A model generated the notes under the pieces. That model was not told where the DNA came from and did not search any database. It saw only the letters and a program-made list of their open reading frames with translations. From Chryseobacterium gleum (GTDB lineage Bacteria; Bacteroidota; Bacteroidia; Flavobacteriales_D; UBA2798): a DNA stretch of 35,061 bases. Shown here piece by piece: positions 22,266-30,396 of the stretch. The stretch spans positions 1 through 35,061 of the forward strand of contig CAMBFX010000011.1 in NCBI GenBank assembly GCA_945865695.1, read 5' to 3'. Position numbers and translations under genes: made by a program. Position 1 is the first letter of the stretch; every line of letters begins with the position of its first letter.

Positions 22266-23999
22266 ATGAGCGAAAACAATGATGATAAACAGAAACGCAA
22301 ACGCGTTCCTAAAAGCGTTAAGGTAGAAATAACATCCAAAAAGAAATCGGTAAAGCCCGATTCTGATACCAAAGCACCTTCAAAAGGCGATAGTTTATTC
22401 AAAAAACAACCACCAAAATCTGCAGATGTTCCAATGGATGATTTTGCAGATGATGATGCAGAACATAGTTCAAAATCATTTCAACTTTTTGACGATGAAT
22501 TTGAAGATTCAGATGAGATAGCTGCTGAAACAACTATAGAAACTGAACGTGAAAATGAAATTGCGAGTGAAATTCATTTAGAAGAAAACGAAAGTGAAGA
22601 TGAAGCTGAAAATGAAGATGAAGATGAATCTAAAGTAGAAACACCTATAGAAAATTCTAAAGTAGAAACGAAAGAACAAACTAATTCTTATAAATCAGAT
22701 AAACCATTTGTAAATCCATTTGCCAAACAAGAACAGCAGCCTCAAAATCAAAATCCTCCTTCACAAGCACAACAACCGCAACAACAAAATCAGCAAGGAA
22801 ATACGCAGCAAAACTTTCTAAACCGACAAGATTTTAAGAAGCCGTATACTGAAAAACAACCCGCAGAACCTTTATTTAATTTTGATGGAATTGTATTTAC
22901 AGAAGGTGTTTTAGAAATCATGCAAGATGGTTATGGTTTTTTACGTTCTTCCGATTACAATTATTTAGCTTCTCCAGATGATGTTTATGTTTCTCAATCA
23001 CAAATTAAACTTTTTGGATTAAAAACAGGTGATACGGTTAGAGGAGGAATTCGTCCTCCGAGAGAAGGAGAGAAATATTTTCCGTTGACAAAAATTGAAA
23101 GTATTAACGGTCGTGATCCAGGTTTTATTCGTGATCGTGTTACTTTTGAATATTTAACTCCATTATTTCCATTCGAGAAAATTAAATTAACTGGGCATAA
23201 AAAAGATAATCTTTCTACACGAGTTTTAGATTTATTTTCACCAATAGGAAAAGGTCAACGTGGAATGATTGTGGCGCAACCTAAAACAGGTAAAACCATG
23301 CTCTTGAAAGATGTCGCGAATGCAATTGCCGAAAATCACCCTGAAATTTATTTGATTGTTCTTTTGATTGACGAACGTCCAGAAGAGGTAACTGATATGG
23401 CTCGTAGCGTAAAAGCAGAAGTAGTTGCTTCTACTTTTGATGAGCCAGCCGATCGTCATGTTAAAATTGCCAATATTGTTCTTGAAAAAGCAAAAAGATT
23501 AGTAGAATGCGGACACGATGTTTGTATTCTATTGGATTCAATTACTCGTTTAGCTCGTGCTTATAATACGGTTCAGCCGGCATCAGGAAAAGTATTATCT
23601 GGTGGTGTAGATGCAAATGCATTGCACAAACCAAAAAGATTCTTTGGTGCAGCACGTAAAATTGAAAATGGTGGTTCATTAACTATTTTAGCTACCGCAT
23701 TAACAGAAACGGGTTCTAAAATGGATGAAGTAATTTTTGAGGAATTCAAGGGAACAGGAAATATGGAACTTCAATTAGATCGTAAGATTTCCAACAGACG
23801 TATTTTCCCTGCCATTGATATTATTTCGTCAGGAACTAGACGCGATGACTTGTTAGTTGACAAAGAAACGATGCAACGTATCTGGATATTACGTAAACAT
23901 TTAGCTGATATGAACCCTGTTGAAGCAATGGAATTCATGAAAGATAGATTAAGTAATACCCTAAGCAATGAAGAGTTTTTGGCCTCGATGAACGGCTAA
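22266..23999 (+). CDS. rho: Transcription termination factor Rho with N-terminal disordered region
   Basis: The 577-residue protein has a primary RNA-binding cold-shock-like domain (about 204-285; [29 protein letters not shown]) and the complete RecA-type ATPase: Walker A QPKTGKT at about 338-344, [13 protein letters not shown] with the catalytic Glu, [13 protein letters not shown], and the secondary RNA-binding region [17 protein letters not shown]. The first 200 residues are low complexity: Lys-rich (1-50), acidic (about 55-135), then Gln/Asn/Pro-rich (about 150-195). The helical Rho_N domain normally found before the cold-shock domain is absent from this frame and from the upstream DNA. 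The Bacteroides Rho carries a comparable disordered insert that drives phase separation. Confidence 0.95.
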   Translation: MSENNDDKQKRKRVPKSVKVEITSKKKSVKPDSDTKAPSKGDSLFKKQPPKSADVPMDDFADDDAEHSSKSFQLFDDEFEDSDEIAAETTIETERENEIASEIHLEENESEDEAENEDEDESKVETPIENSKVETKEQTNSYKSDKPFVNPFAKQEQQPQNQNPPSQAQQPQQQNQQGNTQQNFLNRQDFKKPYTEKQPAEPLFNFDGIVFTEGVLEIMQDGYGFLRSSDYNYLASPDDVYVSQSQIKLFGLKTGDTVRGGIRPPREGEKYFPLTKIESINGRDPGFIRDRVTFEYLTPLFPFEKIKLTGHKKDNLSTRVLDLFSPIGKGQRGMIVAQPKTGKTMLLKDVANAIAENHPEIYLIVLLIDERPEEVTDMARSVKAEVVASTFDEPADRHVKIANIVLEKAKRLVECGHDVCILLDSITRLARAYNTVQPASGKVLSGGVDANALHKPKRFFGAARKIENGGSLTILATALTETGSKMDEVIFEEFKGTGNMELQLDRKISNRRIFPAIDIISSGTRRDDLLVDKETMQRIWILRKHLADMNPVEAMEFMKDRLSNTLSNEEFLASMNG

Positions 24000-24058
24000 A
24001 ATTATTTCTCAACATTTCCTTTTTATAAAAATTAGTCTCCGTTTAACATTCTTATTTT

Positions 24059-24086
24059 TTTGAACGAGATAGAATATTTATATTCG
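24059..24086 (+). promoter_or_regulatory. Probable ilvE promoter
   Basis: TTTG at 24059-24062, 16 bases, then TATATTCG at 24079-24086, one base off TAnnTTTG. The ilvE ATG is at 24109. Confidence 0.4.
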
Positions 24087-24108
24087 TAAACATTCAAAAA
24101 CACAAATT

Positions 24109-25185
24109 ATGCAAGCAGAAAAAACGGGTTTAGGAATTGAGGTGAATAGAACAAAAAAATCTCGACTTCGTGAACATGATTTAAAAAATCTGGTTTTCGG
24201 TAGAGTATTTTCTGATCATATGTTTATGTGTGATTACAAAGATGGCCAATGGACAAAACCAATTATTCAACCATACGGACCAATAGATTTTAATCCTTCT
24301 ATGCACGCAATTCATTATGGGCAATCCATTTTTGAAGGAATGAAAGCTTATAAGAATGAAAAAGGAGAAATCTTTTTATTTCGTCCAGAGGAAAATTGGA
24401 AACGTTTGAATAGCTCTGCAGAAAGAATGTGTATGCCACAATTTCCAAAAGAATTATTCATGGAAGCCTTAAAAGAATTATTATTCTTAGATCAAGATTG
24501 GATTCCTCCATTTGATAGATCTGCATTATACATTCGTCCGTTTATGTTTGCCACTGATGAATATATCGGTGTGAAACCTTCAGAAACTTATCGATTCATG
24601 ATATTTACTTGTCCGGTGAATACTTATTATACCGAGCCAGTAAAAGTAAAAATTGAAACGGTTTATTCGCGCGCAGTAGAGGGAGGCGCTGGAGGAGTGA
24701 AAGCGGCAGGAAATTATGGAGCTGCTTTATATCCTGCTCGACTCAATCAGATGGAAGGATATCATCAAAATATTTGGACAGATGCAAAAGAGCATAAATA
24801 CATTGAAGAATCTGGAACAATGAATGTGATGTTTATCATTGGAGATAAATTAATTACTCCTTATACTAGTGGAACCATTTTACCAGGTGTTACTCGAAGT
24901 TCTGTATTGGCTATAGCACGTGATTGGGGTATGAATGTTGAAGAAACAAGTGTGCATGTGGATGAAATTATTAATGCACTGAAAAAAGGAACTTTAAAAG
25001 AAGCATTTGGAACGGGAACAGCGGCCACTGTAGCTAGAATAAAATTAATTGGGTATCGCAATAAAAAATATGAATTAGCAGATCCAACACCCGAAGATTT
25101 CTCCGTTAGAGTGGGTGAATATTTAGATAAAATGAAACGCGGTGATGTAGAAGATAAATTTAATTGGGTGTATAAAGTACTTTAA
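24109..25185 (+). CDS. ilvE: Branched-chain amino acid aminotransferase
   Basis: The 358-residue protein is a class IV PLP aminotransferase. It shows HYGQSIFEGMKAYK, the substrate segment ALYIRPFMFATDEYIGV, the Schiff-base lysine K198 in GGVKAAGNYGAALYPA, the cofactor Glu in YIEESGTMNVMFII and the phosphate-binding LPGVTRSSVL. It catalyses the last step of Val, Leu and Ile synthesis and the first of their breakdown, with 2-oxoglutarate/glutamate as partner. Length and start (MQAEKTGLGIEVNRTKKS) match the longer IlvE type. Its stop overlaps that of the convergent neighbour in TTAA (25182-25185). Confidence 0.96.
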   Translation: MQAEKTGLGIEVNRTKKSRLREHDLKNLVFGRVFSDHMFMCDYKDGQWTKPIIQPYGPIDFNPSMHAIHYGQSIFEGMKAYKNEKGEIFLFRPEENWKRLNSSAERMCMPQFPKELFMEALKELLFLDQDWIPPFDRSALYIRPFMFATDEYIGVKPSETYRFMIFTCPVNTYYTEPVKVKIETVYSRAVEGGAGGVKAAGNYGAALYPARLNQMEGYHQNIWTDAKEHKYIEESGTMNVMFIIGDKLITPYTSGTILPGVTRSSVLAIARDWGMNVEETSVHVDEIINALKKGTLKEAFGTGTAATVARIKLIGYRNKKYELADPTPEDFSVRVGEYLDKMKRGDVEDKFNWVYKVL

Positions 25186-25562
25186 TTATTCGGCATTTTT
25201 AGCCATTCAATTGCAAGGTTTTCATTAGTAAAAAGTCGGGTAGGAATACCTGGCTTTTTTACTTTTAAGTAAAAATTACCCATTATTTTTTGTGCTAAAG
25301 AGTTGACTACAAATGCATCCATTAGCGCAGAAACAGTGGCCTCTTTACTAAATATAAAATCCATGGCCTCTTTGCTTGCTTCTGTGTATTTTCCAATTAT
25401 TGTTAAAGTAGGAAATTTTTTTCCATTGGCAATTTCTAATTGAGCCTGATTTAATTCCAAAACATGTTCTAATTCATAATGAAAATCATCTTTACAACGA
25501 ATTTTCATTATCCCTTCTGAGGTAAGTTGAAGTTGGGTGTGCGGAAGATCGATAACTTTCAT
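25182..25562 (-). CDS. STAS-like small protein (DUF7793-type)
   Basis: The 126-residue protein resembles the STAS/SpoIIAA-like family found widely in Bacteroidota: a first beta region (LQLTSEGIMKIRC), a helix and strand with GKKFPTLTIIGKYTEASKEA, then FSKEATVSALMDAFVVNSLAQKIMGNFYLK, and an ending with RLFTNENLAIEWL. The role is unknown; a cytoplasmic protein-protein interaction domain is likely. The stop overlaps ilvE tail to tail, so both transcripts must end within, or run into, each other's 3' region. ispH lies upstream in the same direction across a 60-bp gap. Confidence 0.75.
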   Translation of the reverse strand: MKVIDLPHTQLQLTSEGIMKIRCKDDFHYELEHVLELNQAQLEIANGKKFPTLTIIGKYTEASKEAMDFIFSKEATVSALMDAFVVNSLAQKIMGNFYLKVKKPGIPTRLFTNENLAIEWLKMPNN

Positions 25563-25622
25563 TTCGATTGGAAATTATTTAATTTTATAAAAATAGTCAT
25601 TGAAAAATTAAAAATTAAGCGA

Positions 25623-26840
25623 TTAATTAATTTTTCTCAAAATATTTTCAAATGAGTTTACATTTGAATAATAACTTAGAATTTGAACGATGGTTTTTTC
25701 AACTAAACTATCTGGACAAGAAGCACCACTGGTGATAATAATTTCCAAAGGGTTTTTTAGAGGTAAAAAACCATCAGTTTTATCCATCTTTTTCTCAGGA
25801 TAATTAAAATGATGGATGGTGTCTTTATCAAATTCCTCTGGACCTTTGATAAAATACGTTGGAAATTTTTGTTCTAATAATTCAACTAAATGGGAGGTAT
25901 TGGAGCTATTATAACCACCTACGACTATGGCCAAATTAGCTTTTAGATTTAATAATTCTAAAGTGGATTGTTGATTATCGTTGGTAGCATAACACAAAGT
26001 GTCTCGAGTATCTGCAAAATGATCTTTTAATTGTTCTGCTCCATATTTTGAAGCCATTATATTTTTTAAATAATCAGCTATGGCTTGTGTTTCGGTTGCC
26101 AACATGGTAGTTTGATTCACTACACCAATTCTTTTTAAATCTTTTTCTGGATTAAAATGAGGAGAAAATTTATCTTTAAAAAGTGTGAAAAAATCATTTA
26201 ATGGCAAATCACCTGTGATAATTTTCCCTAATAAAATGGCTTCATTCATGTCACGAATAACCACACCAGAAGAATCTTTTTGACTATGAGAAAAAGTTGC
26301 GCGAGTCTCTTCATGCTGGTGTTTTCCATGAATAATGATCGAGTAATTTTCTTTTCCTAATTTTTCTGCTTTATTCCAAACACGTTCCACAAATGGACAT
26401 GTGGTATTGTATTTTTCTGTAGAAATATTTTTGTCTTTTAGAATTTTTTCGATTTCTAAAGTAGTGCCAAAAGCAGGAATAATAACAATATCTTCAGAAT
26501 GAATTTCATCCCACGAAATAAGTTGATTTCCCTCTGTATCCATAATAAATTTCAATCCCCGCGACTGTAAATCTTCATTCACTTGCGGGTTATGAATCAT
26601 CTGACTTAATAAATAAATTTTCTTGTCAGGATTTTCATCAATGGTTTTATAGGAAATTTCAATGGCATTTTCTACTCCATAACAAAATCCAAAATGCCGA
26701 GCTAAATGAATGATTATAGGGCCAAAATCTAATCGAGTAGGAGTGAAGGTTCGCTTTTTACCATCCTGTTCTTTGCGAATAGATTTTATCTGAGAAATAA
26801 ATCCCGATTGATAAAATGGAGGAATTTCGAATTTTTTCAT
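25623..26840 (-). CDS. ispH: 4-hydroxy-3-methylbut-2-enyl diphosphate reductase
   Basis: The 405-residue protein is IspH (LytB), the last enzyme of the MEP pathway, which reduces HMBPP to IPP and DMAPP with an iron-sulfur cluster. The three cluster cysteines are visible: C53 in HFGFCYGVENAIE, C148 in NTTCPFVERVW and C375 in TSGASCPDSLVEKT. Substrate-binding segments include SQMIHNPQVNEDL, HGKHQHEETRATFSHS and VVNQTTMLATETQAIADYL. It is longer than the E. coli enzyme, with an N-terminal extension of about 40 residues and inserts, as is usual in Bacteroidota. A TAACTTTG box lies 14 bases upstream (26855-26862). Confidence 0.95.
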   Translation of the reverse strand: MKKFEIPPFYQSGFISQIKSIRKEQDGKKRTFTPTRLDFGPIIIHLARHFGFCYGVENAIEISYKTIDENPDKKIYLLSQMIHNPQVNEDLQSRGLKFIMDTEGNQLISWDEIHSEDIVIIPAFGTTLEIEKILKDKNISTEKYNTTCPFVERVWNKAEKLGKENYSIIIHGKHQHEETRATFSHSQKDSSGVVIRDMNEAILLGKIITGDLPLNDFFTLFKDKFSPHFNPEKDLKRIGVVNQTTMLATETQAIADYLKNIMASKYGAEQLKDHFADTRDTLCYATNDNQQSTLELLNLKANLAIVVGGYNSSNTSHLVELLEQKFPTYFIKGPEEFDKDTIHHFNYPEKKMDKTDGFLPLKNPLEIIITSGASCPDSLVEKTIVQILSYYSNVNSFENILRKIN

Positions 26841-26854
26841 GTTTTTAGTGGCTA

Positions 26855-26862
26855 CAAAGTTA
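26855..26862 (-). promoter_or_regulatory. ispH -7 box
   Basis: TAACTTTG on the minus strand followed by TAGCCACTAAAAAC and the ATG. The initial transcript motif resembles menG and trxB. Confidence 0.5.
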
Positions 26863-26928
26863 AGTTTATCTTGCTAAAAAAAGAGGTTCATTATAAAAGA
26901 TTCGAAAATTCTAGCCTTACTTTGTTTT

Positions 26929-27361
26929 ATGCGTGTTTTTAAGCTATTGATTATTCTAGCATTTTTTTTGGGCGTGACCTATTTTGTCGATTTCGTTTAT
27001 AGAAGCCTGATTAAAGTTCACTGCACCAGAAATAAATACCCAATTAGGGCTTGGAATAGGTAGTATTGTCTTTGATACGTTTAATTAGGATAGAATGGGT
27101 TTTGGCAATTACCATTTTGATCAGTTTGGATTACGTCATGAAATTTAAAAGCTATTAACGTTATTTGGAGTAATCTTGTCCATACTTATTTATCAAACCT
27201 TTATTTTATTGCCCCAATTAGACGAACGAGCAGCAATTGTTTTAAGTGGAATTACACCGCCTGCTTCTTATCATCATTGGTTATCTATCATTATTGAAGC
27301 AATTAAGTTAATTTGTTTAGTGATTTTCGGTGTGTTATTCACCCATAAAAATTTAAAATAA
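26929..27361 (+). pseudogene. Frameshifted integral membrane protein gene
   Basis: A gene-like sequence is spread over three reading-frame changes. Frame 1 gives MRVFKLLIILAFFLGVTYFVDFVYR. From 27014 a second frame gives KFTAPEINTQLGLGIGSIVFDTFN. From about 27090 a third frame gives IEWVLAITILISLDYVMKFKSY. From about 27158 the fourth piece gives LFGVILSILIYQTF...LPQLDERAAIV, ending with IEAIKLICLVIFGVLFTHKNLK. Put together this looks like a membrane protein of about 140 residues with four hydrophobic segments, of an uncharacterised type common in Bacteroidota (FVDFV near the start, KLYxxIxxIKL-like ending). At least three indels and internal stops make it non-functional unless the assembly is faulty. 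Confidence 0.7.
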
Positions 27362-27483
27362 AATGATTCATCAAAAAGCTATTTCTATTTTCACCATTAG
27401 GCAATTGAAGATTTTACATTAAGTATCCATTAATCGCTCACAATTAATAATTCTAAATTACGTTTTTCATTTATAAAATTACT

Positions 27484-27491
27484 TATATTTG
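27484..27491 (+). promoter_or_regulatory. -7 box of the DUF4159 gene
   Basis: TATATTTG three bases before the ATG. A TTTTTC stretch at 27463-27468 may be the -33 region, with a short spacer. The transcript would have no leader. Confidence 0.45.
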
Positions 27492-27494
27492 ACT

Positions 27495-28154
27495 ATGAAA
27501 AAATGTTTTTTTATTCTTTTATGTTTTGCAAGTCAATGGGCAATGGCTCAAAATACCTATCAGTTGGCGGTTTTGAAATACAATGGTGGTGGAGATTGGT
27601 ATTCTAATCCTACCGCTCTTCCTAATTTGATTGAGTTTTGTAATAAAAATTTATCTACTAACATCAATAAAGATGTAGCTAATGTTGAAGTGGGAAGTTC
27701 TGAAATTTTTAATCATCCATTTATTCATATGACAGGACATGGAAATGTAGTTTTCTCTATTGCAGAATCCGAAAATTTAAGAAATTATTTAATGGGTGGT
27801 GGGTTTTTACATATTTCTGATAATTACGGAATGGATCAGTTTATTCGTAAAGAATTGGAAAAAGTTTTTCCGGATTTGAAATTAGAAGAGTTATCATCAT
27901 CACATCCTATCTATCATCAGAAATATGATTTCCCTTCTGGCTTACCAAAAATTCATGAGCACGATGGAAATAAACCAAAAGGGTATGGAATTGTTTTTGA
28001 AGGAAGAGTAGTAATTTATTATGATTTTGAATGTGATTTAGGGGATGGCTGGGAAGATACTTCAGTACATAAAGACTCGGAGGAGACTCGTGCAAAGGCA
28101 TTAAAAATGGGAGCCAATTTAGTTCAATATGCCTTGATGGGATCAGATGAATGA
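27495..28154 (+). CDS. DUF4159 domain-containing exported protein
   Basis: The 219-residue protein starts at ATG 27495 (MKKCFFILLCFASQWAMAQ, a signal peptide). A TTG two codons earlier is part of the -7 box and less likely. The mature protein fits DUF4159: LAVLKYNGGGDWYSNPTALPNLI, HPFIHMTGHGNVVFS, LRNYLMGGGFLHISDNYGMD, and the ending with GDGWEDTSVHKDS. The family has a class I glutamine amidotransferase-like (ThuA-like) fold and is found in Bacteroidota and other envelope-rich phyla; the function is not known. The convergent lipoprotein gene ends seven bases downstream. Confidence 0.85.
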   Translation: MKKCFFILLCFASQWAMAQNTYQLAVLKYNGGGDWYSNPTALPNLIEFCNKNLSTNINKDVANVEVGSSEIFNHPFIHMTGHGNVVFSIAESENLRNYLMGGGFLHISDNYGMDQFIRKELEKVFPDLKLEELSSSHPIYHQKYDFPSGLPKIHEHDGNKPKGYGIVFEGRVVIYYDFECDLGDGWEDTSVHKDSEETRAKALKMGANLVQYALMGSDE

Positions 28155-28161
28155 TTTTTTT

Positions 28162-28827
28162 TCAATAATTCAAATTATACACAACAGTATCACCAACGAT
28201 CGAACTTATTGAATTGCTAAAAGAATTGGTAGTGCCGTTTTTGGTGACAAACCAACTAAAAGAAATGGTTGGATTAGCTACTCGTTGACAAAGAAAAGAA
28301 GTATCAACGTTCATTCCATTTAAATTAATGGGTAAATTATTACAACATGAGCTACAACCGTTCGTTTCTGTTGTAGTTTGATACAAAATATTATCACCTG
28401 CATCAGTAGGATTAGTGTTTTTAATATTTATTTTAAACCATCCAATGGGATTGATGGCAAAATTGGTGACCGTATTAGATCCTGAAGTTACTACATCCGA
28501 AGAAATTTCTACTTCTTTTGCGTAGTATAAATTTTTCTCAACGATTACTTTATAAGTAATTGGATTTTCAGGCGTAAAAGTCACTGAATAATTTCCACTT
28601 CCATCAGTGGTAGTAGTGGCAACCGTATTAAATCCAGAATTAAAAACAGAGTTACTAGCCGACTGTTGCAATTTGATTTTCACCGTTGCATTTGCTACTG
28701 GAATTCCCTGAACGTTATCTGAAACATTGCCACTAAAAGTTACTGGCTCAGGCTCATTTTTTTTCTTACACTGAATAAAAAATATACTTACCAGAAGTAA
28801 AAACGATAGGTGTCGAAAAAATTTCAT
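28162..28827 (-). CDS. Lipoprotein with carboxypeptidase-regulatory-like domain
   Basis: The 221-residue protein has a type II signal peptide with lipobox FIQC (Cys at residue 20) followed by KKKNEPEP. Residues about 29-110 resemble a CarboxypepD_reg-like/Ig-type beta domain (FSGNVSDNVQGIPVANATVKIKL...TDGSGNYSVTF), common in Bacteroidota surface proteins. The C-terminal part has a Cys cluster (CSSCC near 153-157) and Ser/Asn-rich strands. It is probably anchored to the outer membrane; the function is unknown. A TAAATTAG element ten bases or so upstream may serve as promoter. Confidence 0.8.
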   Translation of the reverse strand: MKFFRHLSFLLLVSIFFIQCKKKNEPEPVTFSGNVSDNVQGIPVANATVKIKLQQSASNSVFNSGFNTVATTTTDGSGNYSVTFTPENPITYKVIVEKNLYYAKEVEISSDVVTSGSNTVTNFAINPIGWFKINIKNTNPTDAGDNILYQTTTETNGCSSCCNNLPINLNGMNVDTSFLCQRVANPTISFSWFVTKNGTTNSFSNSISSIVGDTVVYNLNY

Positions 28828-28965
28828 TATACTAATTTACGGAAATGAAATGTAAAATGCAAAATATTAAATGGATAATGTAAGAAAGCAGCCATAAGGT
28901 ATTTCATTTTACATTATTAATTACTCCTTTCAGTCGTGAAACTGTTTTTCATTTTTAATTCTTGT

Positions 28966-29907
28966 TCAGTGTCCTTTCGCGGCCAAATATCTTTCCGCAT
29001 CCAATGCCGCCATACAACCTGTTCCAGCAGAAGTTACCGCTTGACGATAAACTTTATCTGCACAATCACCGGCAGCAAAAACGCCTTCTACATTAGTTTG
29101 AGCGGTTCCTGGTTTTGAAATAATATATCCAGTTTCATCCATATCAAGCCATCCTTTGAAAACATCTGTATTAGGGTTATGACCAATCGCCACAAAAAAT
29201 CCGGTTACTTCTATTTTACGTTCCACTCCAGTTATAGAATCTTTTACCAAGACAGCATCTACACCTTTTTCTCCATCCACATCAACAGGTGTAGTGTTCC
29301 AATGAATTTTAATATTGGATGTATTCATTACTCGATGTTGCATTGCTTTTGAAGCGCGCATTTTGTCTGTACGAATAATCATATGAACTTCTTTGCACAG
29401 TTTAGAAAGATAATGAGCTTCTTCACAAGCTGTATCGCCAGCACCAACAACGGCTACAGTTTGTCCTCTGAAGAAAAAACCATCACAAACAGCACAGGCA
29501 CTAACGCCATAACCATTCAAACGTTGTTCATTGGGTAAGCCTAACCATTTTGCTGATGCACCAGTAGAAATAATTACCGTATTGGCATGAATTTCCTTGG
29601 TATCATCTACCCAAACCTTATGAGGAGTAGTGGAGAAATCAACTTTGGTAACCAAACCAAAACGAATATCCGTATCAAATCTCTTGGCTTGTTTTTCAAA
29701 ATCCATCATCATTTCGGGACCTTGAATTCCATTAGGGTATCCAGGGTAATTTTCTACTTCAGTGGTGGTGGTCAATTGTCCACCCGGTTGTAATCCTTGG
29801 TATAAAACCGGTTTCATATCTGCTCTTGCGGCATAAACTGCTGCCGAATATCCTGCTGGTCCTGATCCGATGATTAGGCAATTTACTTTCTCTATAGTTT
29901 CGCTCAT
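28966..29907 (-). CDS. trxB: Thioredoxin reductase
   Basis: The 313-residue flavoprotein has the FAD motif LIIGSGPAGYSAAVYAARA at 11-29, QPGGQLTTTTEVENYPG, the redox-active pair C138-AV-C141 in ACAVCDGFFF, the NADPH motif VVGAGDTACEEA, and the C-terminal GVFAAGDCADKVYRQAVTSAGTGCMAA. It reduces thioredoxin using NADPH. Length and motifs are normal. It seems to be a single-gene unit with a TAAATTTG box 20 bases upstream (29928-29935). Confidence 0.97.
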   Translation of the reverse strand: MSETIEKVNCLIIGSGPAGYSAAVYAARADMKPVLYQGLQPGGQLTTTTEVENYPGYPNGIQGPEMMMDFEKQAKRFDTDIRFGLVTKVDFSTTPHKVWVDDTKEIHANTVIISTGASAKWLGLPNEQRLNGYGVSACAVCDGFFFRGQTVAVVGAGDTACEEAHYLSKLCKEVHMIIRTDKMRASKAMQHRVMNTSNIKIHWNTTPVDVDGEKGVDAVLVKDSITGVERKIEVTGFFVAIGHNPNTDVFKGWLDMDETGYIISKPGTAQTNVEGVFAAGDCADKVYRQAVTSAGTGCMAALDAERYLAAKGH

Positions 29908-29927
29908 TTTTCGTGTTTTTGTGGATA

Positions 29928-29935
29928 CAAATTTA
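29928..29935 (-). promoter_or_regulatory. trxB -7 box
   Basis: TAAATTTG on the minus strand, followed by TATCCACAAAAACACG and the ATG. No convincing -33 element at the usual distance. Confidence 0.5.
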
Positions 29936-30126
29936 GAAGTAAACTGTTAGCAATTGAGTACTATTTATCACCAATTTTTAAATTCTTAAAAATATTAATC
30001 TAGGGCAAGTTTTTTCGAGATTCATATTTTACCTCTCGCTTTCAACTTCATAGGAATGACCTGGATGTAATTAGAATAAATACAGCATTTAATATAATTT
30101 CTATGTGTAAATGCTTCTTTCTCCGA

Positions 30127-30249
30127 CCTATTTTCAAGAGGTAATTTTTACGAAACAAACTGCGGGCACCTTTCAGGAAGTTCCGAGTGAGCGAGGAAAT
30201 CACCTGAAAGGTCGCAAGTTTGTGAGTAAAATTTGCCTCTTGAAAATGA
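30127..30249. repeat. Long imperfect palindrome (about 57-base arms)
   Basis: The left arm starts TATTTTCAAGAGG (30129) and includes ACAAACTGCGGGCACC and CCTTTCAGG. The right arm repeats these in reverse complement order, ending CCTCTTGAAAATG (30236-30248). The arms match at most positions with a few mismatches and a small bulge; the tip is GAGTGAGCGAG (30185-30195). No frame that looks like a gene covers it. The rest of 29908-30396 holds only the trxB promoter and the porQ upstream region. Confidence 0.8.
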
Positions 30250-30396
30250 GTCTTGACTTTTTGTTTCTTTTTTGTCAAGAAAAAAGAAAAGGGGAAATGT
30301 TTTTAATTGGGAATTGAAAGAAAAACTATGATTTGTTTATATTCGACTTAATATAAACATAATATCTTTTCGTATTTTGCGTTGATTTTCATACCC

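Noticed and set aside
25182-25185. Tail-to-tail overlap of ilvE and the STAS-like gene (TTAA)
   Set aside because: Overlapping stops of this kind are common in compact genomes and need no special explanation.
30111-30317. 68-codon plus frame and 76-codon minus frame across the long palindrome
   Set aside because: Both read through the inverted repeat and have no recognisable protein features; the palindrome explains the open frames.
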